Positions 22,350 to 33,068 of a stretch of 64,000 nucleotides of DNA are shown one piece after another (positions within the stretch are counted from its first letter, which is position 1; the number at the start of each line of letters is the position of its first letter). The position numbers and the translations under genes were made by a program. The DNA comes from Meconema thalassinum. Lineage: Eukaryota > Arthropoda > Insecta > Orthoptera > Tettigoniidae. The notes under the pieces were generated by a model, which ran no database searches, was not told the DNA's origin, and saw only the letters and a program-made list of their open reading frames with translations. Location of the stretch: the NCBI GenBank assembly GCA_946902985.2, contig OX336388.2, forward strand, positions 1,391,360,223 through 1,391,424,222, given 5' to 3'.

Positions 22350-23239
22350 TGTACAGGCCCCCAGGGGGCTGCACCCCCTGGAAGCCACCCTCCATCATCT
22401 ATTAAAACCACCCCTAACTGGCAAATCTCATAAGTCCAGAACAACATCTTTCACACAGCAAGGGCAGCTAACCAGCCTGGAAGGCTTGCCAAACACTTGC
22501 ATCACACCATAAACAGCTACACTATAACTAACTGGGGCAGCTATGCCAATGGAATGCTGACAGTACAACAGCAAAACCTATAAAAAGGAAAGCCTTAAGG
22601 AGGACAGCTCTCTCGCCATTATCAGTCATACAGTGTGTCAGCCGGAGGCCCTGGTACAAGCTGTTATCATCAGGTGAGTCAGCAGTGTTCAGAGATCCTA
22701 TATTTTGTAACCTACTCCACAAACTTGTACACTTAAACTTATAACATTTATTACATTCCCCTAAAAGGGACTCACAATTCCATATTCACTGACCAATAAA
22801 TACTTGGTCAGTACACTACACTTGTCTTACTAATTACACGCCTATTCACGTCCTAACGCCCTTCCTGATTCCCGCCACGAGTGACCGTGACAATAATAGC
22901 CAAATAGTTGCTGGCTCAAGCTTCATTGTACTTCCCGCATCGGCCCGACTGCCTAAGCAGCGAGCCGCCCACATAGCTGACGCACGCACGTCGGTTATAT
23001 AACTCTCTCCAACCAGCTGAGAGGCTAGTACATTAACCTGTACACAGAGGTTCATCCCCTGAAATACACTTACGTCTTTATAAGAGCACCCCCTAGCATC
23101 CTAACACTAAACAACACTCTACACTGGTAAAGTTTACCCAGCTACGGGAAGCTACCCCCTCCTAGGCATCACCTTATAAATTGGTACATTAACACATACG
23201 TTTTAGATCTAACTACCCCCAACTAAGGGATCTAAAACA
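22350..23239 (+). repeat. 3' LTR of the gag-only retroelement
   Basis: 890-bp direct partner of 12759-13647. Differences seen are C for T in the early CCAC(T/C)CCTAAC, CCTATAAAA for CTTATAAAA, CGCCTATT for CGCATATT, and a small change with one inserted base near 23129. Confidence 0.9.
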
Positions 23240-23549
23240 GTACGTACTTTGACGTTTACTTGTTCACTTTATAAAATTTCTTAAAAGTACAGGTACTTAA
23301 AATTGATTTATAATTAAAAATTATTACTAGAAATGGATAAATAATGTTCAAATTATATAATCACTGGTTTCTCATGATTTGTTAATAATTATAAAATGTG
23401 TCTTTTTTGAAAATTTGTTATTTCTTGGCCCTACTTGAATACAAGGTGCGACGTAACCAGTTTGAATGCATGTTCATGTAACCGTTAATTAAAATGTTAC
23501 ATGTGATTTAGCGATTAATGGTTTTATACATTTTATTCATTCATAAGTA

Positions 23550-24830
23550 TCAGCTTGATTACTCATGCTTCAAAGATCCTGTCTAGAATAATTTACAAGA
23601 GGATTGAGAGCCAGATAGAAACGGAGTTGGGTGAAGACCAGTTTGGTTTCAGGAGAAATGTAGGAACAAGGGAAGCTGTACTAAGTCTTAGGCTGATTTT
23701 GGAAGGTAGAATAAGTTAAGATAAGAGAACGTTCATGGCTTTTGTAGACTTAGAAAAGGCTTTTGATAACGTTGATTGGACTAAATTGTTTGACATTTTG
23801 AAATCGATTGGAATAAAGTACAGGGATAGGAGGGTGATATACAATCTATACAGAAACCAGACAGCAGTCATTCGAGTTGAAGGACATGAGAGAGGAGCTG
23901 GTATCCAGAAAGGTGTAAGGCAAGGCTGCAACTTATCACCCATACTTTTCAATCTTTACATTGAACAAGCAATGAAGGAAATTAGAGAAAAATTTAAAGT
24001 GGGAGTGAAGATTCAAGGAGAAATAATTTCAACTCTGAGATTTGCTGATGACATCGTCATCTTGGCCAACAAGCCTGAGGATTTGAATGAGTTTTTGAAT
24101 GGTATGGACTCCGTATTACGGAAAGAATTCATGATGAAAATTAATAAATGTAAAACAAAAATACTGGAATGCAGCCGAAATAAATCACAAACCTCTATGG
24201 AGATCAAATTGGCAGGTGAAAAGCTGAAGGAAGTAGGAGATTTCTGTTACTTAGGAAGCAGAATAACCAGTGATGGACGAAGCAAAGAGGATATAAAAAG
24301 TAGGTTGGCTCAGGCAAGAAAAGCATTTCTACAAAAAAGGAATCTGCTGACATCGAATATAGATTTAGGTATTAGAAAGTCATTTTTGAAAGCCTTTGTC
24401 TGGAGCGTGGCGCTCTATGGAAGTGAAACTTGGACTATTGGTGCAGCAGAAAAGAGGAGAATTGAAGCATTTGAAATGTGGTGTTACAGGAGAATGATGA
24501 AGATCAGATGGGTAGATAGGGTTACAAACAAAGAGGTATTAAGACGAGTGGGAGAGGAGAGATGTTTCTGGCGACTGCTAATGAAGAGAAGAGATAGGTT
24601 GGTAGGACACATACTAAGACACCCAGGAATAGCAAGCTTAGTTATGGAAGGAAGGGTCGAGGACAAGAACTGTAGGGGTAGACCAAGGTTAGAATATGTT
24701 AAACAGATTGCCTCGGATGTAGGGTGTGGTAGCTATGTAGAGATGAAACGATTAGCTCAGGACAGGGAGGCATGGAGAGCTGCATCAAACCAGTCAAAAG
24801 ACTGAAGACTCAAACAACAACAAGTATGCA
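23550..24830 (+). pseudogene. RTE-like LINE reverse transcriptase, 5'-truncated
   Basis: The coding part runs from ISLITHASKIL (23550) through EDQFGFRRNVGTREAV, FVDLEKAFDNVDW, GVRQGCNLSPILFNLYIE and the catalytic FADDIV to the C-terminal RRMMKIRWVDRVTNKEV, GRPRLEYVKQI and EAWRAASNQ (stop after 24803). This matches arthropod RTE-type polymerases. A TAA at 23717-23719 interrupts the frame ahead of the 356-codon ORF (23735-24805). The endonuclease domain is missing, as expected for 5' truncation during insertion. The short CAACAACAA run after the stop is probably the 3' tail. It lies within the hAT flank, downstream of the LTR element. Confidence 0.85.
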
Positions 24831-24885
24831 TGTTCCACCCCCACCAACATTCATGAATGGAAGAGCAAGCCTGACTTTCATGAAC

Positions 24886-25003
24886 AGCATTCGCCCCTGC
24901 ATTTATGCACCCTTAAATGCCAGCTGACTGCACCAGGATTAGATCCTGCAATCATGGGCACAGCTGGCGAGAACGTTACCGCTGAGCCACGGAGCCAGTC
25001 TGT
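24886..25003 (-). mobile_element. SINE head fragment
   Basis: It matches the tRNA-like part of the SINE at 62350-62580 (AAATGCCAGCTGACTGC and GAGCCACGGAGCCAG on the plus strand). The body is missing. Confidence 0.75.
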
Positions 25004-25042
25004 TATAAATCAGAAGCATGTCTCGGTAGGATATCTATGCAT

Positions 25043-25335
25043 GGATTTGGTGGCGTAGTCGGTAGCATGCTGAACTGCTATGCTCAAGTTCGCTGGTTCA
25101 AACCCAGTCGAATTCGTCGGCCCTTGTCATAGATTTATGGCACGTTAAAGAACTTACAACTGATAGTGTGTAACCTATTGGGTTAGACACGCTCTATCAA
25201 GTTCAAACGTACGCCGTTGGGTTTCAGTGACAGTGGCGTCTGGTAGCTTAAATTGTAACTACTTGACATTGAAATTGGAGAACCTACGGGGATTCATGTG
25301 AAATGTCCTGCTATGGCCATTGGCTGCAAATCAAA
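25043..25335 (+). mobile_element. tRNA-derived SINE, second family copy
   Basis: Head GGTGGCGTAGTCGGTAGC with B box GGTTCAAACCC. The body ends near TTGACATTGAAATTGG. It shares head and tail order with 27925-28200. Confidence 0.75.
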
Positions 25336-25704
25336 TATAGGCCTAAATATCTATGCATTTTGAAAATTAAGACACACGGTAGGCTAAGTAAATGTAAAAT
25401 ATGTCATCTCAAACATGTGCCTACATTTTCATTTTCAGATGTAGAAAATGGATTTTTAATAGTCAGAGAGCTGATTTAATGAATAAAGATTTTGTACAAT
25501 AATATAAACTTATTTTCGAATCCTTTGGAAGCAAGCCAATTTATGCCGTCAGGATAATGCTCACAAACTTATATGTGGTACATTGTTTGTTAATTCTCTT
25601 ATGAAATATCTGGTCTCCCACATTATAGTTAAGGCTCAATTTTATGGAATAACTAGCTTTTGATATGGTTAAGAATTTGATATTATATTACACCCATACT
25701 ATCA

Positions 25705-25790
25705 ACCCGCCCCGGCTTCGCCTGGTATCTTAAAGGGATCACTCAGCGTAAGCTTAAAAGGCGCACGGACGGTAGGTCTCAGACGCAATG
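25705..25790 (-). mobile_element. Helentron/Helitron-like 3' end fragment
   Basis: On the minus strand it includes GGCGAAGCCGGGGCGGGTTG preceded by GTAAGCTTAAAA in inverse order, matching parts of the element at 36160-36618. The CTAG end is degraded here (TGATAGT). Confidence 0.5.
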
Positions 25791-25957
25791 CAGAAAAGCC
25801 GAGGTGAACAGCGAAACTCCAAACACTTATATTCTACTCTTCTCTGAAGTCTTAACTCGATACGACTCGAGAGTTAATGCTGGCCGAAGCTGGGGTGATG
25901 GGCTCGCTCGCTAGCTCGTAAACTCGCTCCGAAGCTAGTAATATAAATTTCCACTGA

Positions 25958-26263
25958 ATGGAGATTGTTGTTTATGTTGATGACTTGGCATGCTGGGGAA
26001 AAAGAGAACGGGTCGAATGGTTCAAAGAAGAGTTGGACATTAGATTGGAGATTAAGAAGTTAGGAAATATGACCAACTTTCTTTCTATGAATGTGGAGTA
26101 CAGGGAAGGAGTAATGTCTGTTCATCAAACTGACTACATTAAAAGGGTATTGAAAGAATTCAAACAAGAATGTTGCAGACTTGTTTACGAAGTCATTGAA
26201 TGGGCCAAAGACCCAGAGTTTCATAAAGATCCTCAATTTGGTTTAGTTTATAACAGGAACTGA
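25958..26263 (+). pseudogene. Copia-type RT fragment
   Basis: It contains VVYVDDLACWG (the YVDD catalytic box) and LGNMTNFLSMNVEY with VHQTDYIKRVLKEF, typical of Ty1/Copia reverse transcriptase. After about residue 70 the sequence no longer matches and the RNase H part is absent, so the region is internally deleted. A Copia-like 3' LTR follows at 26327. Confidence 0.7.
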
Positions 26264-26326
26264 ATTTTTTGGTATTTTTGTTGATTTAAAGGATTGTCAT
26301 TGTTTGAGGTTAACTACCAGGGGAAG

Positions 26327-26490
26327 TGTTGGAGTTGGTAGTTAACCATTTAAGTTGGCAGCATTGATTTTATATTTTAGTATTCCTTGTGTTGTTTGTG
26401 CCTTGTAGCGTGATGGACGTGTAAATATACGATCTACTATTTCGTTAACAAACTCTTGTTATTTCCACTGAAACTTGAAGATTAGTTAAC
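26327..26490 (+). repeat. Copia LTR-like sequence
   Basis: It starts TGTTGGAGTTGGTAGTTAAC directly after a purine tract (AGGGGAAG), a common Copia LTR opening. A possible end is AGTTAACA at 26483-26490. No second copy is in the window, so the boundary is approximate. Confidence 0.5.
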
Positions 26491-26911
26491 AACAGTCTTG
26501 AGAGGTAAATACACAGAGAAGTCAAATAACCTTCCATCAGGGTCTTCCGTGTTCGAAACAAACGAAACCTCAGGTAAAGTTTCTCCACACCAAGACAATT
26601 CACCGACACATTTAAATTACGACAACGCAAAGAGAAGACTCTTTTTACAAAGCACTCCAATGAAAGCATGTGTCAAATGTTGCATCTGCAAGCGAAGAAT
26701 GGCTCTTCACGACAGTGTTGTTTGCGATTATTGTCGCAAAACGTACCACAGAAAGTGCATACCAAAATACCACCAGATTCACATTCCTGAAAGAGATGAA
26801 GAGGATTTTCTTTATCACGATTGCTACAAAGAGGACGATTCGGACAGTTCCCTTAACTGCAAATTGACATCAGATGATGAACTCCATGAACTATGTAAAT
26901 TAACTAAATAA
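26486..26911 (+). CDS. PHD/RING-like zinc-finger ORF, orphan, probably partial
   Basis: An open frame of 141 codons after a stop at 26483. The first ATG lies about 58 codons in, so it may be a 3' exon rather than a full gene. The zinc-binding pattern is CCIC-x11-CDYC-x4-HRKC, the first six ligands of a PHD-type finger. The last Cys pair is not evident (only HDC further on). The C-terminus is acidic (EDDSDSS, TSDDELHEL). AATAAA overlaps the stop at 26907-26912. The LTR-like block lies just upstream. No transposase or RT signal accompanies it. It could be the tail of a host gene, a retro-copy or a transposon accessory protein. Confidence 0.5.
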   Translation, partial: LTTVLRGKYTEKSNNLPSGSSVFETNETSGKVSPHQDNSPTHLNYDNAKRRLFLQSTPMKACVKCCICKRRMALHDSVVCDYCRKTYHRKCIPKYHQIHIPERDEEDFLYHDCYKEDDSDSSLNCKLTSDDELHELCKLTK

Positions 26912-27102
26912 AAATGGCATCGTATCTGATGACTACAGCACGAAACATCAACTAATTTAGACCACCTATTTTAAAGGCGAGTGATATCAACACTATAGAC
27001 GGAAATTAGTTTTTTTTGCATCAGTACGTAGAAGGAAATACTTCTGTAATTCAATCAGTTCGGAATTGTGGTAATTAGGCTAATTGCCTTAATTTGGTAA
27101 TA

Positions 27103-27399
27103 AGTGGCCAATCACTGAAATTATACCGGCCAATAACTGTCAAAAGTGGCCAATAACTGTAACTTTCAGCATCTTTTTAAACTTATTGAAATTTGGGAAT
27201 TATATTATTATTTGATCAAGTTGAAATTGTACTGCACGTTAGCAGACACTATATAGATGTTAATAATACTCAATAAAAAATTAAACTATATATCTCGTTT
27301 ACTTTCTTTATGTGCAATATCAAACAAACCTTAAGTGGCCAATCACTATGTAGTTTCTTGTGGACACGATAACTGCCGTAATTTTGCACCAATCACTTT
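27103..27399. repeat. Recurrent AGTGGCCAATCACT-type words
   Basis: AGTGGCCAATCACT at 27103-27116 and 27334-27347, with close variants near 27126 (CCGGCCAATAACTG), 27145 (AGTGGCCAATAACTG) and 27386 (GCACCAATCACTTTG). Each full copy has AGTG/CACT inverted ends around CCAAT. Confidence 0.6.
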
Positions 27400-27790
27400 G
27401 AATTCTTTACATAATATGTATCCCTATAAAATCTCGGTCAAGTTCGTGAATGGGCAAAATCGGTCGAAGGGGGTAAAAATGGAGGGCTTTTTTTCGAAAA
27501 AGTGAAATATCACTACAACTCTCTTAATATATGAAATATCGAATCAGTTCAAAGTCCATATTATGTGTCGGATAAGTGCCAAAAATTTATGTTTAAAAAG
27601 TTTTTTGATAGTACCTACCATTGACCAATGGGTTGAAAAAAAGTGGGTTTTTCGTGAAACATTAATCATATCTCTCTTAATAGGCACAATATCAAAACCA
27701 TAAAAAATGGATGATATTCCCCTGATAATTACCTAAAACGTTTGTCTGAAAGAATTTTTGATACAACCCACCATTACGCCAAGGGATGAG
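27400..27790. repeat. Diverged internal duplication
   Basis: Two blocks end in similar sentences: GATAGTACCTACCATTGACC...GGGTTGAAAAA near 27606 and GATACAACCCACCATTACGCC...GGGATGAGAAAA near 27760. Each follows a TCTCTTAATA word. No coding signal. Confidence 0.4.
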
Positions 27791-27924
27791 AAAAATGATT
27801 TCGGAATTAGAATGCAAAGAGCCATCAGAGGTTACCATGACAACGCTTCTAAATTGATGAGGGATGAGCTACCAGAGGTTGCTATGACAACGAGATCACA
27901 TTCAGTTTTCCATCTGACTATGTG

Positions 27925-28200
27925 GGAAGCGGCTTCGATGACGTAGCCTCGCTGGTAGCCTGCTGAACTTCTATGCCCAAGGTCGCGGGTTCAAAGCCGG
28001 CTGAAGTCGTCGGATTTTCAAAGAGCGCTGAAAATCCCTCGGTATGCTTTCCTTCAGAGGGGAAGTCCAACGTTCGTTGCAAGTTACTGGTTGCGGTGGC
28101 ATCTAGTAGCCAAGTTCACAGCTAGGTGTCGTTGACGGTATATTTGGTACCAACATTAGGAACTACTACTTGAAATTGACCGTCTGCAGTCCTTAACTGA
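27925..28200 (+). mobile_element. tRNA-derived SINE
   Basis: Head GATGACGTAGCCTCGCTGGT, B box GGGTTCAAAGCC, body with CGGTGGCATCTAGTAGCC and tail TACTTGAAATTGACC, in the same order as 25043-25335. Confidence 0.75.
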
Positions 28201-28684
28201 TTAAAAAAACTGAATTACAGACTAATACGGCCATCACAATTAACACCGTTTATCAGACAGATTCTACACACACCCAAAGTACACGGGGTTACATGACCGC
28301 GATGTCGCAGCCCTAAACTGAGGAATCAACCAACATCTCTGCGGGAGATAAAATTTGACGTGAAAAAGTAACAGACTGTTAGATAGTTACACATCAGTTC
28401 CAAACCTTGCATAAGGACGGTGTGACCGCAAGTATAAAAATGGACCCCAAATGACAAGAAGGTTACCGTACCCCTAAGACAATAAAATGTTAAAAATATG
28501 CATAGTAAGACGAAAGAAAAGTTAATTGAACTCCAATTACATTGTAAAATACTTTCTCGCAGTAAATGAGGTCTGATTCTTCTAGGAAAACCTGCATATT
28601 TTGCCTATTATAGCCCATCCCCCTAGTTTGCCCGGTGAAATCTACCTCCACCTTCCGGTGTGCCGAGAGGATTTTTTTTTTATA

Positions 28685-28731
28685 TATATATGTGATCCTC
28701 ACGTGTTTCTCACGCGAGAATCACATATATA
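28685..28731. other. Near-perfect palindrome with AT ends
   Basis: Arms 28685-28705 and 28711-28731 pair over 21 bases with two mismatches around a 5-base loop. The core GTGATCCTCACGTG contains CACGTG. A T-run precedes it. It may be a collapsed inverted-repeat element or a hairpin. Confidence 0.7.
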
Positions 28732-28939
28732 GGGGGGCGAATGAAACAGTTCATTTTATTAAGGGAATAAATAGTTTGAAGCATGGCCACCTCTTGTTGA
28801 CTTGCATTGCAAAGAGTCTAGCACTTGGGCTATGGCATTCTTTGTGATATCCTAGTAATGGATGGTAGGGTGCCTTACACTTTGGAGTTTCATATCTGTA
28901 TAGATATTCCTTTTCCGATAGTCAGTTGTTCTGATTCTA

Positions 28940-29010
28940 GGGCTGTGTTTCTATCTCCCAAAAATTTTAATAATGGCACCCCGTCGTGTTCGTTAAGCCA
29001 CCACTTTGTT
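28940..29010 (-). repeat. P-like element end fragment
   Basis: GTGTTTCTATCTCCCAAAA followed by TTTTAATAATGGCACCCCGT is the reverse of 45820-45875, at the outer end of the second P-like element. Homology stops within about 70 bp. Confidence 0.5.
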
Positions 29011-29222
29011 CGCTGCCACGGCCTAGGGTGGGGGCTTAACGAAGACGAGTGAATCAAAATTATCTAAAATTTTTCCGAGCATGGTCTCCAATCAAAACGT
29101 CCCTCATTGACTGAGCACTTATTGGGTCCTTCCCGCCACACAGCCGCAATCAATTCCGCCATTAACCTCAATATAACATAACCTAAGTTACTTAAATTAC
29201 AAATATTAATGTTGGTAAAGGG

Positions 29223-29550
29223 CAGTCTCCGTGGCTTAGGCGGCAGCACGCCGGCCTCTCACCGCTGGGTCCGTGGTTCAAATCCCGGTCACTCCGTGTG
29301 AGATCTGTGCTGGACAAAACGGAGGCAGACAGGTTTTTCTCCGGGTACTCCGCTTTTCCCTGTCAAAATTGCATTCCAGCAACACTCTCCACTATCATTT
29401 CATTTCATCTGTCATTCATTTAATCATTGCCCCAGAGGAGTGCGTCAGGCCTCGGCAGCCGGCACAGTCCATATCCTCGCCGCTAGATGGGGGCTTCATT
29501 CATTCCATTCTTGACCCGGTCGGAGACTGGAAGCAGGCTGTGGATTTTCG
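29223..29550 (+). mobile_element. tRNA-derived SINE, about 330 bp
   Basis: Head TCCGTGGCTTAGGCGGCAGC and B box GTGGTTCAAATCCCGG. Target duplication ATGTTGGTAAAGGG (29209-29222) and ATGTTGGTGAAGGG (29551-29564), one mismatch. Confidence 0.85.
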
Positions 29551-29564
29551 ATGTTGGTGAAGGG

Positions 29565-32500
29565 TGGGTGACTTGTGGATTAGATAAGCCATTTTTAGTG
29601 CCTTCTAAAGATTTGTGGGTGGCATTGTGGTTTTTTTTTTGGCAATCTCGTTATCTTGTAGACATTAAGATAAATAGTTATATTTCGGGGGCCTATCACT
29701 CAGTAGCGGTTTATCACAACAGTAGCAACGATTACGAATAGCTGTACTTGATTAAGATTTTTCTGCACCTTCGCGAAATAGTGGCGGTGGTTTGAGATTA
29801 TTTTTGACTACCATTATGGGGTTTTAATAGTTTTTCATAGAGCATTTTTGTTGTCTTGTAGGCATGATTGATTTGACATGTTAGGTCTGCATGTAGCCTA
29901 CAGTTTTTTTTTCTGTTTTTTGGAATAATGCTCATTACCATTAAGTGCAACCGTGCTGACCGACTGAAATACATTGAATATTTCGTTTTCTAAGGCAGCA
30001 CTGAAATATGGGTTCCAACACGATATGGACTTGGAACTTACTGTATGTTCGCTTAACAAAATAATGATACATCAACAAGTCATCCTTGTAATCTCTGCAA
30101 ATAATAAAAATATTTCCCATCCAATATAGGCCTATTCATGTTGAACGGTAGAAAGTTATCAACCTTTATTAAGGCAACACTGATAAATGTTCATTTTGAT
30201 CTAGCCTACTTACTCGGAGTCATCTGCATCATGTACCTAGAGGTTCAGTTTTTTAAATTCTCACTTTCCTATGGTCAAATAACACATGGATGTTCCCTAT
30301 TTTTCTTAAGGGGATTCAATGATCTTATGCTGAACTAATTAAGAATAGGGCATGTACCCCAACCCCTTAAAATATGAAGTTATCAGGATAAAAATAATGT
30401 CCATAACCATCAGAAACTTGAGAACACAGATCAGGAGAATGTTGATCGACCATGGATGCAAGACCAGAAAGTCTTAAAGAGGAGTGTTTCATTTAGAGGC
30501 TTGGAACATCATGGTCAAGACCCCTGTACTTGGGTGTGTGCTCAATTTGTTTGAAAACCCGTTGACAGATCATAAGTTAATCTGTGGCTGGAATCCACTC
30601 CGTCCTATGCTAAGCTGTGAGTACTGGGCACCATTAGTGTTCTGTGACTACTGTATCAATTTCTGAAAATTGTGTCATAGGCCTATGCATAGACAAGTCG
30701 CTGAGAATGTTCTCTGAATGGTGAATACCAGTAGGCTAGCCTACTTAGCTGCCTCCTTCACTAGCATTTCCAGGCACCTGGTTAGTTGGTAAAATGAAAT
30801 AGAAAAATCACTTGAATGATTCAAGTTGTCCTTGATTGCCCTCGTGGGACAGTGTATCCCATTCCAGATCTTAGTTCAGAATTAGTTTCTTTGACGGAGT
30901 TGGAGAAACAGTCACAATACCTATGGTACTACTAGACCTAGTACGGTACATGTAGATGGAAGCAATGTGAGACCAACCACTAGGTAGCTTATGTCCCATT
31001 AGTTGGGAGTGTTAGGGAATGGGAGATTGGTTCAACATGTCAGCCTATCTTGTTGTATATTTCATTAATGGGATCTAAAAGTGTATCATAGGAATATTAA
31101 AGAAAGCCATAATATATTACCAGTTGGTCAATAGGATACAACAATTCAATGAAACATCCTGTTAATAATTAGGAAGTGTCGTAGGCAACCAGAGAAGCGA
31201 CACAAGAAAAAACACCTGAGTCTTCCAGGCAGTTGTCATCAACTGTATTTCACATAGAGAAGAATGACTAAAATAGTTCCTCATGAAAAAAATAACTGAT
31301 CAATGGCTTGAAAGACAGTAGTAAGGACTTACATGCTGTCAGTAAAAGTGGAGTTAAGATAGATGTCAGGAATATTTAAATCAGTAGTTGATAGCCAGAA
31401 TTTTTAAAATTACCGTGGTTAATTGCACCATAATATGATTAGTAGCCTATGTGCAAGATTTTAAATGGTAGGTTTTCCTGTGAACCAAAAAACAGCTCTT
31501 AACGTGGATTATGTTCAGGTTAGGCCTACAAGTTATTGGGAGGGAGGTTTATTCTACATACCTGTTGCACATAAAATGAGCTTCTGATTAGAGCTCTGTG
31601 GGAATGTTTAAATGGATTGATGATACAGGGTTTATCAAGCCACTTTCTATGCATCTTTTAAAAACATTTTGGCAATTCATAAATTACTGTCATCATTGCT
31701 AATGCTGTAATGTCATGTTTATTTATGCAGCATGAGGAATTAGGAAACATTGGTAGGATTGGTATATTGAGTGGAGATATAGTAAGATAAAATGCAACTG
31801 TGTCATGGAAACCTAATATGTATTTATATTTCTCAACTTTATTTTCTGTAGACTCCAACACAGACCACCACCAGGGAAAAAAAAAAAGTGTTGGTGATGT
31901 TTAATGAGAGCAAATCTTGAAACACTGTGATTTAAGTGGTTGGTATCAAAAGCTGTATAGGAAAAATGAATATGTGAAGTCACGCCCAAGTTTATGAAGC
32001 CTTGCTAGACTCAGCTGAAATTATCTTCGATGCAAATCAAGTCTCAATAGTTAAAACTTAGGACGACCTTTGACATGGGCACTATGATAGGCCTACATTT
32101 AGGATCGACATAGCCTGCAGTAGGTCTTGTGCTACTGTATGCACCTGGGCATGTTTTTAAAAAAAACTCAGTCTGCAGGTTAATAAGGTAGTATATTACT
32201 ATAAATCTATCTCAAGCAAATCCAAGAAGTTACCAGACTGAGAAACTACATATCAATATTTTAAAAAAAAGGGTGGCAGTGCAAACTGCACTTTTAATCC
32301 TTGCTTCATTAGTTAAACCATAATATTTGTACATAAATACAGTAAGGACTTCGCATTACAAACGGCCACTTAAATTATATGCCTTATTAGGCATTACCTA
32401 CAAATTACATGTCATGAAATTGGTAAATATAAGCAGACAGCAACATCAATATGCAATGGCCTATAATGTAGTTTTACAGTGCACAAAAGGTTATTGTACT

Positions 32501-32842
32501 GAATGTATTTCGAACTGATGAATAAAACTGGTGGAAACGACAGCCAATTGATTTACATCCAAAGTAGTAGAAACTTTCAGTTGATTGGCAAGAGTGTTGA
32601 TTTGTACTTTTATTTTCACAAATTTTGATGAACAGTGTCACGCTTCAATTTAAATATAAACGTACATAGAATTCCTCATCAATAAGTGATTTGCACTTCA
32701 TACTGTCATGAACTGGAATAGCTTTCTAGCAATTTAATTGATGTAGAAATCTATTCCTCTCGCCGCTATGTTGGTGATAATTGTAAACAAACCCGTGGGC
32801 AGCCAATGGCTGGTAATAATTGCCAGCCAATAACAAGCCAGG
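29565..32842. other. AT-rich stretch without recognisable features
   Basis: The longest frames are under 70 codons and show no domain. No inverted or direct repeat pair was noticed. It may be host intergenic or intronic sequence. Confidence 0.5.
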
Positions 32843-33068
32843 ATGACGCGGATCATAATCGTTGCCTACGCTATATACAAGGCCGGGAAAGGCAAGCTCC
32901 TAGTAGTAGGTAATCTGTGGGCAAGCTGTTTTGCGCTAAAAATTCATCACCATGAAGTTCGGCCAGTGACCGCTAGGATCGCTTTGTACCACCCTAGTTC
33001 CAGCATTAACGCCAGTTTAACTCATTAGTGACATTGCAAATAGTGGTTGTTTACATGAGTATTTTTAA

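Larger units (their letters stand above)
12759..23239 (+). mobile_element. Young LTR retroelement, 10.5 kb, gag-like ORF only, no pol
   Basis: Two direct repeats of 889 and 890 bp start TGTACAGG and end TAAAACA. They differ by about four substitutions and one indel, over 99% identical. GTAC flanks both outer ends (12755-12758 and 23240-23243), a clean 4-bp target duplication. A purine tract (AGAGGAAGAGG, 22337-22347) precedes the 3' LTR, and the ORF runs on the same strand, so polarity is plus. The 8.7-kb interior has one long ORF (13918-15273). I find no protease, RT, RNase H or integrase motif. The 4-bp duplication fits a Gypsy-like integrase supplied in trans. Compare TR-GAG and LARD elements of plants. 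Confidence 0.9.

Noticed and set aside
22069..22512. 147-codon plus-strand ORF near the 3' LTR
   Set aside because: It runs through the purine tract into the LTR and is low-complexity. Likely chance.
29565..32842. Search for host exons in the quiet region
   Set aside because: No frame above 70 codons, no splice-supported protein-like segment that I could defend.
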